Shown piece after piece: positions 61,351-64,000 of a stretch of 64,000 nt of DNA. Both the position numbers and the translations under genes were made by a program. Within the stretch, counting starts at the first letter, position 1. The number at the start of each line of letters is the position of its first letter. The stretch is from Hyalella azteca (lineage: Eukaryota > Arthropoda > Malacostraca > Amphipoda > Hyalellidae). The notes under the pieces are model-generated. The model was given only the letters and a program-made list of their open reading frames with translations, was not told where the DNA came from and did not search any database. The stretch spans positions 68,676 to 132,675 of the forward strand of contig NW_025932507.1 of assembly GCF_000764305.2 (NCBI RefSeq), given 5' to 3'.

Positions 61351-63767
61351 CTACTAAGCCGTACATTTATATTTGGTGGCGTCATTCATGCATAACGAAT
61401 TAAGACAACTAACACTACTGAATTAATTGTAGGTGCCTTATGTCATTGGCTTTACTACAACAATACCAACCTCATCCCATATAACGAAAGATTTACGATT
61501 TTCGCAGATGTTTAGGCAATATTACAGTGAATCACTTTATTATTTTCATTGACCACCCAAAATTTTTGCAAAAATAAGAACAATGTGATTTACACGCAAT
61601 TAATAGTAGCGGATGAGCAAGCCCATGTTGAGCTGCAATGTGCCATAGGACAACGCAGTGCCGGATTTCTCGCAGGCTTGTGTAAAGTGCAAAACGACAG
61701 CGCCGCGATTTTCGTCTCTGAATTCATCGAGATTGCGTTGGTTACGCTAGCTTAAAAAATGCTAACAGGGAAATGAATAAAACACGGCACAGTGGCTACG
61801 TGAATTAATTGCGCTGTGAAAGCCGTGCGCACTCACTGTTGGCATTGTACATGACATGTTGAATTTAGAATCAACGAAGTATCTTCCGTTATACTTACAG
61901 CGTTATACAATTCTAGACGAGCGCTGAGCTTTTACCATGTACATTGTACAAGTACCTTTTAATAACGCGAAACGGATGATACGATCTACCGTCAACTATA
62001 CTCTTAAGATTAATTTTTCCGCTTCAATATATTGCCATCGACACGATCAGAATTTCAGACTGCTCAAGTTTCGGTATCACTGATACCAAAATTACAGCAT
62101 ATTGTTTAATTATTGTTATAATAATATTACTGTCCCGGATAAACTCTTACGCTATTTTCTATTGGTGACGGAGCATAGCTAAATTTATAATAATAATCTC
62201 TGGGTTATCAGTGGAATAGTTTTGAATTGCAGACGAAATTAGAGGATTGTGAACTGCAGTGAATGTCATTCACATGTATTTTATTAGTGTTCACAGTTGA
62301 CTCTCGTACATTTGATTAATCTAATATGTGGGGCTATTCTGTTAAATTGTCGTCATCCATGGATAATGCATGATTTATTTCTGGCTCATATGCTTTAACG
62401 TTCCTTCATTAAATGAGTAAACAAGTTATCTTGGTAAACAAATTTTCCCGTATTCGTTTTTCCACATCCCGCACTCGAATAAACCCAGACGAAAATCAGG
62501 AGGTGAGTTCGTATTGAGCTACCTCAAAAAATGGGGCAAACATTTTTTTCACTTTGAATCTGCAAATCTAGTGGAAAAATTCTTTCGAATGAATTTTGTA
62601 ATACTTTAAAACCGTGTGGAATGAAAACCGTACGATCGGTTTAAGAATTATAATTAGAATGAATATGCGGGTGCGTTCTCATCATCCAAAAAAAATAGCA
62701 TATTTTAATGTCAAACCGGTCAATTACATGAGTATAATTTAGATATGATGACTGCGCTCTGCGATCACATTGCAAATAAGTTAATATGATATTATTAGTC
62801 TAAATGTTTTACTTACTGATGTGAAGTGCAGTAAAAACTGCTTTGTAAATATGTGTTTTTTTTTTCAGCGTCAATATCGGAATTTGGCGGCGACAAACAA
62901 CCAGTAAATCTGCCTCAAAACTTCATCTCTAGCGTTTTGGTCTGCATTTTATGTGGCTCTTCAAATAACTCATGACCAAGTGGTTTTTGTTTTGAAGTTT
63001 GAGGTATAATTTGCATACTCTACTGCTACATCCCGGAAGAACATGAGTTTTTCTGGCCAAAACGATTCATTTTAGCAGGACCAACATGGCCCAAGACACG
63101 TGAGCTTTTTTATGATATATTTTGTGAATTTTTCTTCTCAGTCGCCGTTTTTGATAGAAGACTTTGGACGCATACAAGAGAAAATGGTAGAAATTTAAAA
63201 AATTGAAATTATAACTTCAAGTTTCTTGTTATATATGTACATTTATTATGCTCGATCGGTACGGCCAACATGAGCCCAGTGCTCCCGCTAAAAATATGAA
63301 AGTTTACAGCAGATCAGATATGTATATCAACAATTTTTAATTGCCTTATATCTCACGAATGAAGGTGAAAAAGAAAAAAATTTCACGCTCTAAACATCAC
63401 TGTTAGGTCCTGATGAATACGTGTACCAAATTTCATCGAGCTGCGTTCATGAGTTTGGAACATATTCGTTGCTCACTGAATTTGGAGATTGGCCGTGGGA
63501 CCGACCACGAGACCAATGGCGAGTCCGGCCGTAAATGTGTCAGAGTCCTCTTATATGTAAAGGTACATGATCTCACGATGGCGTTGCTATGTATATGACA
63601 TCTAATTTTTATGATACTGTCGGGATTCGTTGTGTAATAATTGAAATTAATTACAAGATTGTTGTATATTATACAAATGGCAATTTAAAATTATACGCGA
63701 GATGCAGAACTGAGGAGATTGACACAAACCCTTTACCTACACCGATTTTCAGCTACTTTTCAAAAGG
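61351..63767. other. Gene-free spacer, possibly part of a dispersed repeat at its right end
   Basis: No gene recognised. Two similar strings, ACCAACATGGCCCAAGACAC (63081) and GCCAACATGAGCCCAGTGCT (63264), lie about 180 bp apart. The segment GTACCAAATTTCATCGAGCT near 63423 resembles strings I associate with old invertebrate transposons, but I cannot assign a family. Confidence 0.3.
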
Positions 63768-63781
63768 CCCCTAGAGGGCGC
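63768..63781 (+). promoter_or_regulatory. CTCF-like motif
   Basis: CCCCTAGAGGGCGC matches the CTCF core consensus CCASYAGRKGGCRS at 13 of 14 positions (C instead of A at position 3). It lies in a short GC-rich island. One match to a 14-mer in 64 kb is suggestive only. Confidence 0.3.
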
Positions 63782-64000
63782 TCAATATTGGCTACCGTCA
63801 ATAGAATCACGCAGGGAAAATTCCCCGAAAATGAACTCTTCTATCGTCTTGTGTTGTGAAAAATTCTTTTGTGGGGCCCGGGCAATGGAGTATTTTTAAG
63901 GCCGTTATTCATACAGCTCTTAAATTAAGTCCTCAATGTAAGTAACTTTTTCCTCGTTCTCCTTGATCGGCTCAGACTTTGATGTCCTCAAACGCAAGCA

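Noticed and set aside
1..64000. tRNA, 5S rRNA, snRNA or histone genes
   Set aside because: I looked for A/B-box pairs, 5S and U-snRNA core strings and histone 3' stem-loops and saw none; a covariance-model scan would be the decisive test.

Overview
This window is an AT-rich, almost gene-free stretch of a eukaryotic, probably invertebrate, nuclear genome. It has no operons, no dense long ORFs and no rRNA or tRNA genes that I could recognise. It does have a GT-type splice donor, assembly gaps, a Penelope-like retroelement fragment, small non-autonomous DNA elements and an unusual number of unrelated minisatellites. An arthropod, perhaps a crustacean, is my guess from the TCAGT-type initiator and the DINE-1/HINE-like repeats. 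That is inference, not proof.

Layout. At the left edge (293-385, minus strand) there is a good candidate for the first coding exon of a gene whose body lies off the window to the left. It has an ATG, 31 codons with a PPxY motif and a GTGAGT donor. A GC-richer leader lies upstream, with a TATA-like/TCAGT pair at 643-673. From there to about 51 kb I find no gene I can defend. The sequence is AT-rich spacer carrying repeats: a TIR-bearing MITE family (5.4, 20.3 and 30.4 kb), a DINE-1/HINE-like family with a (GTCY)n core (2.2, 32.2, 32.3 and 58.2 kb), a two-copy element of about 370-400 bp (38.6 and 41.2 kb), a two-copy 120-bp repeat (4.3 and 6.8 kb), two very young tandem duplications (417 bp at 18 kb, 303 bp at 28.5 kb), a triplicated 195-bp block (35.5 kb), and about 15 minisatellites with periods from 15 to 95 bp. 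At 51.1-52.3 kb lies the GIY-YIG endonuclease end of a 5'-truncated Penelope-like element. A 195-bp assembly gap and a six-copy 69-70 bp array follow it. From 52 to 64 kb there is more spacer with three further small arrays and, near the right edge, a CTCF-like motif.

How it fits together. The DNA reads as an intergenic or giant-intron region shaped by small mobile elements and replication-slippage arrays. Most of the short translated frames that look repetitive (at 17.8, 27.8, 38.1, 39.5 and 44.2 kb) are minisatellites whose period is a multiple of three, so the frame stays open for arithmetic reasons. The most useful leads are the DINE-1/HINE-like family, the TIR MITE family, the element abutting a split 15-bp array, the PLE remnant, and the candidate promoter plus first exon.
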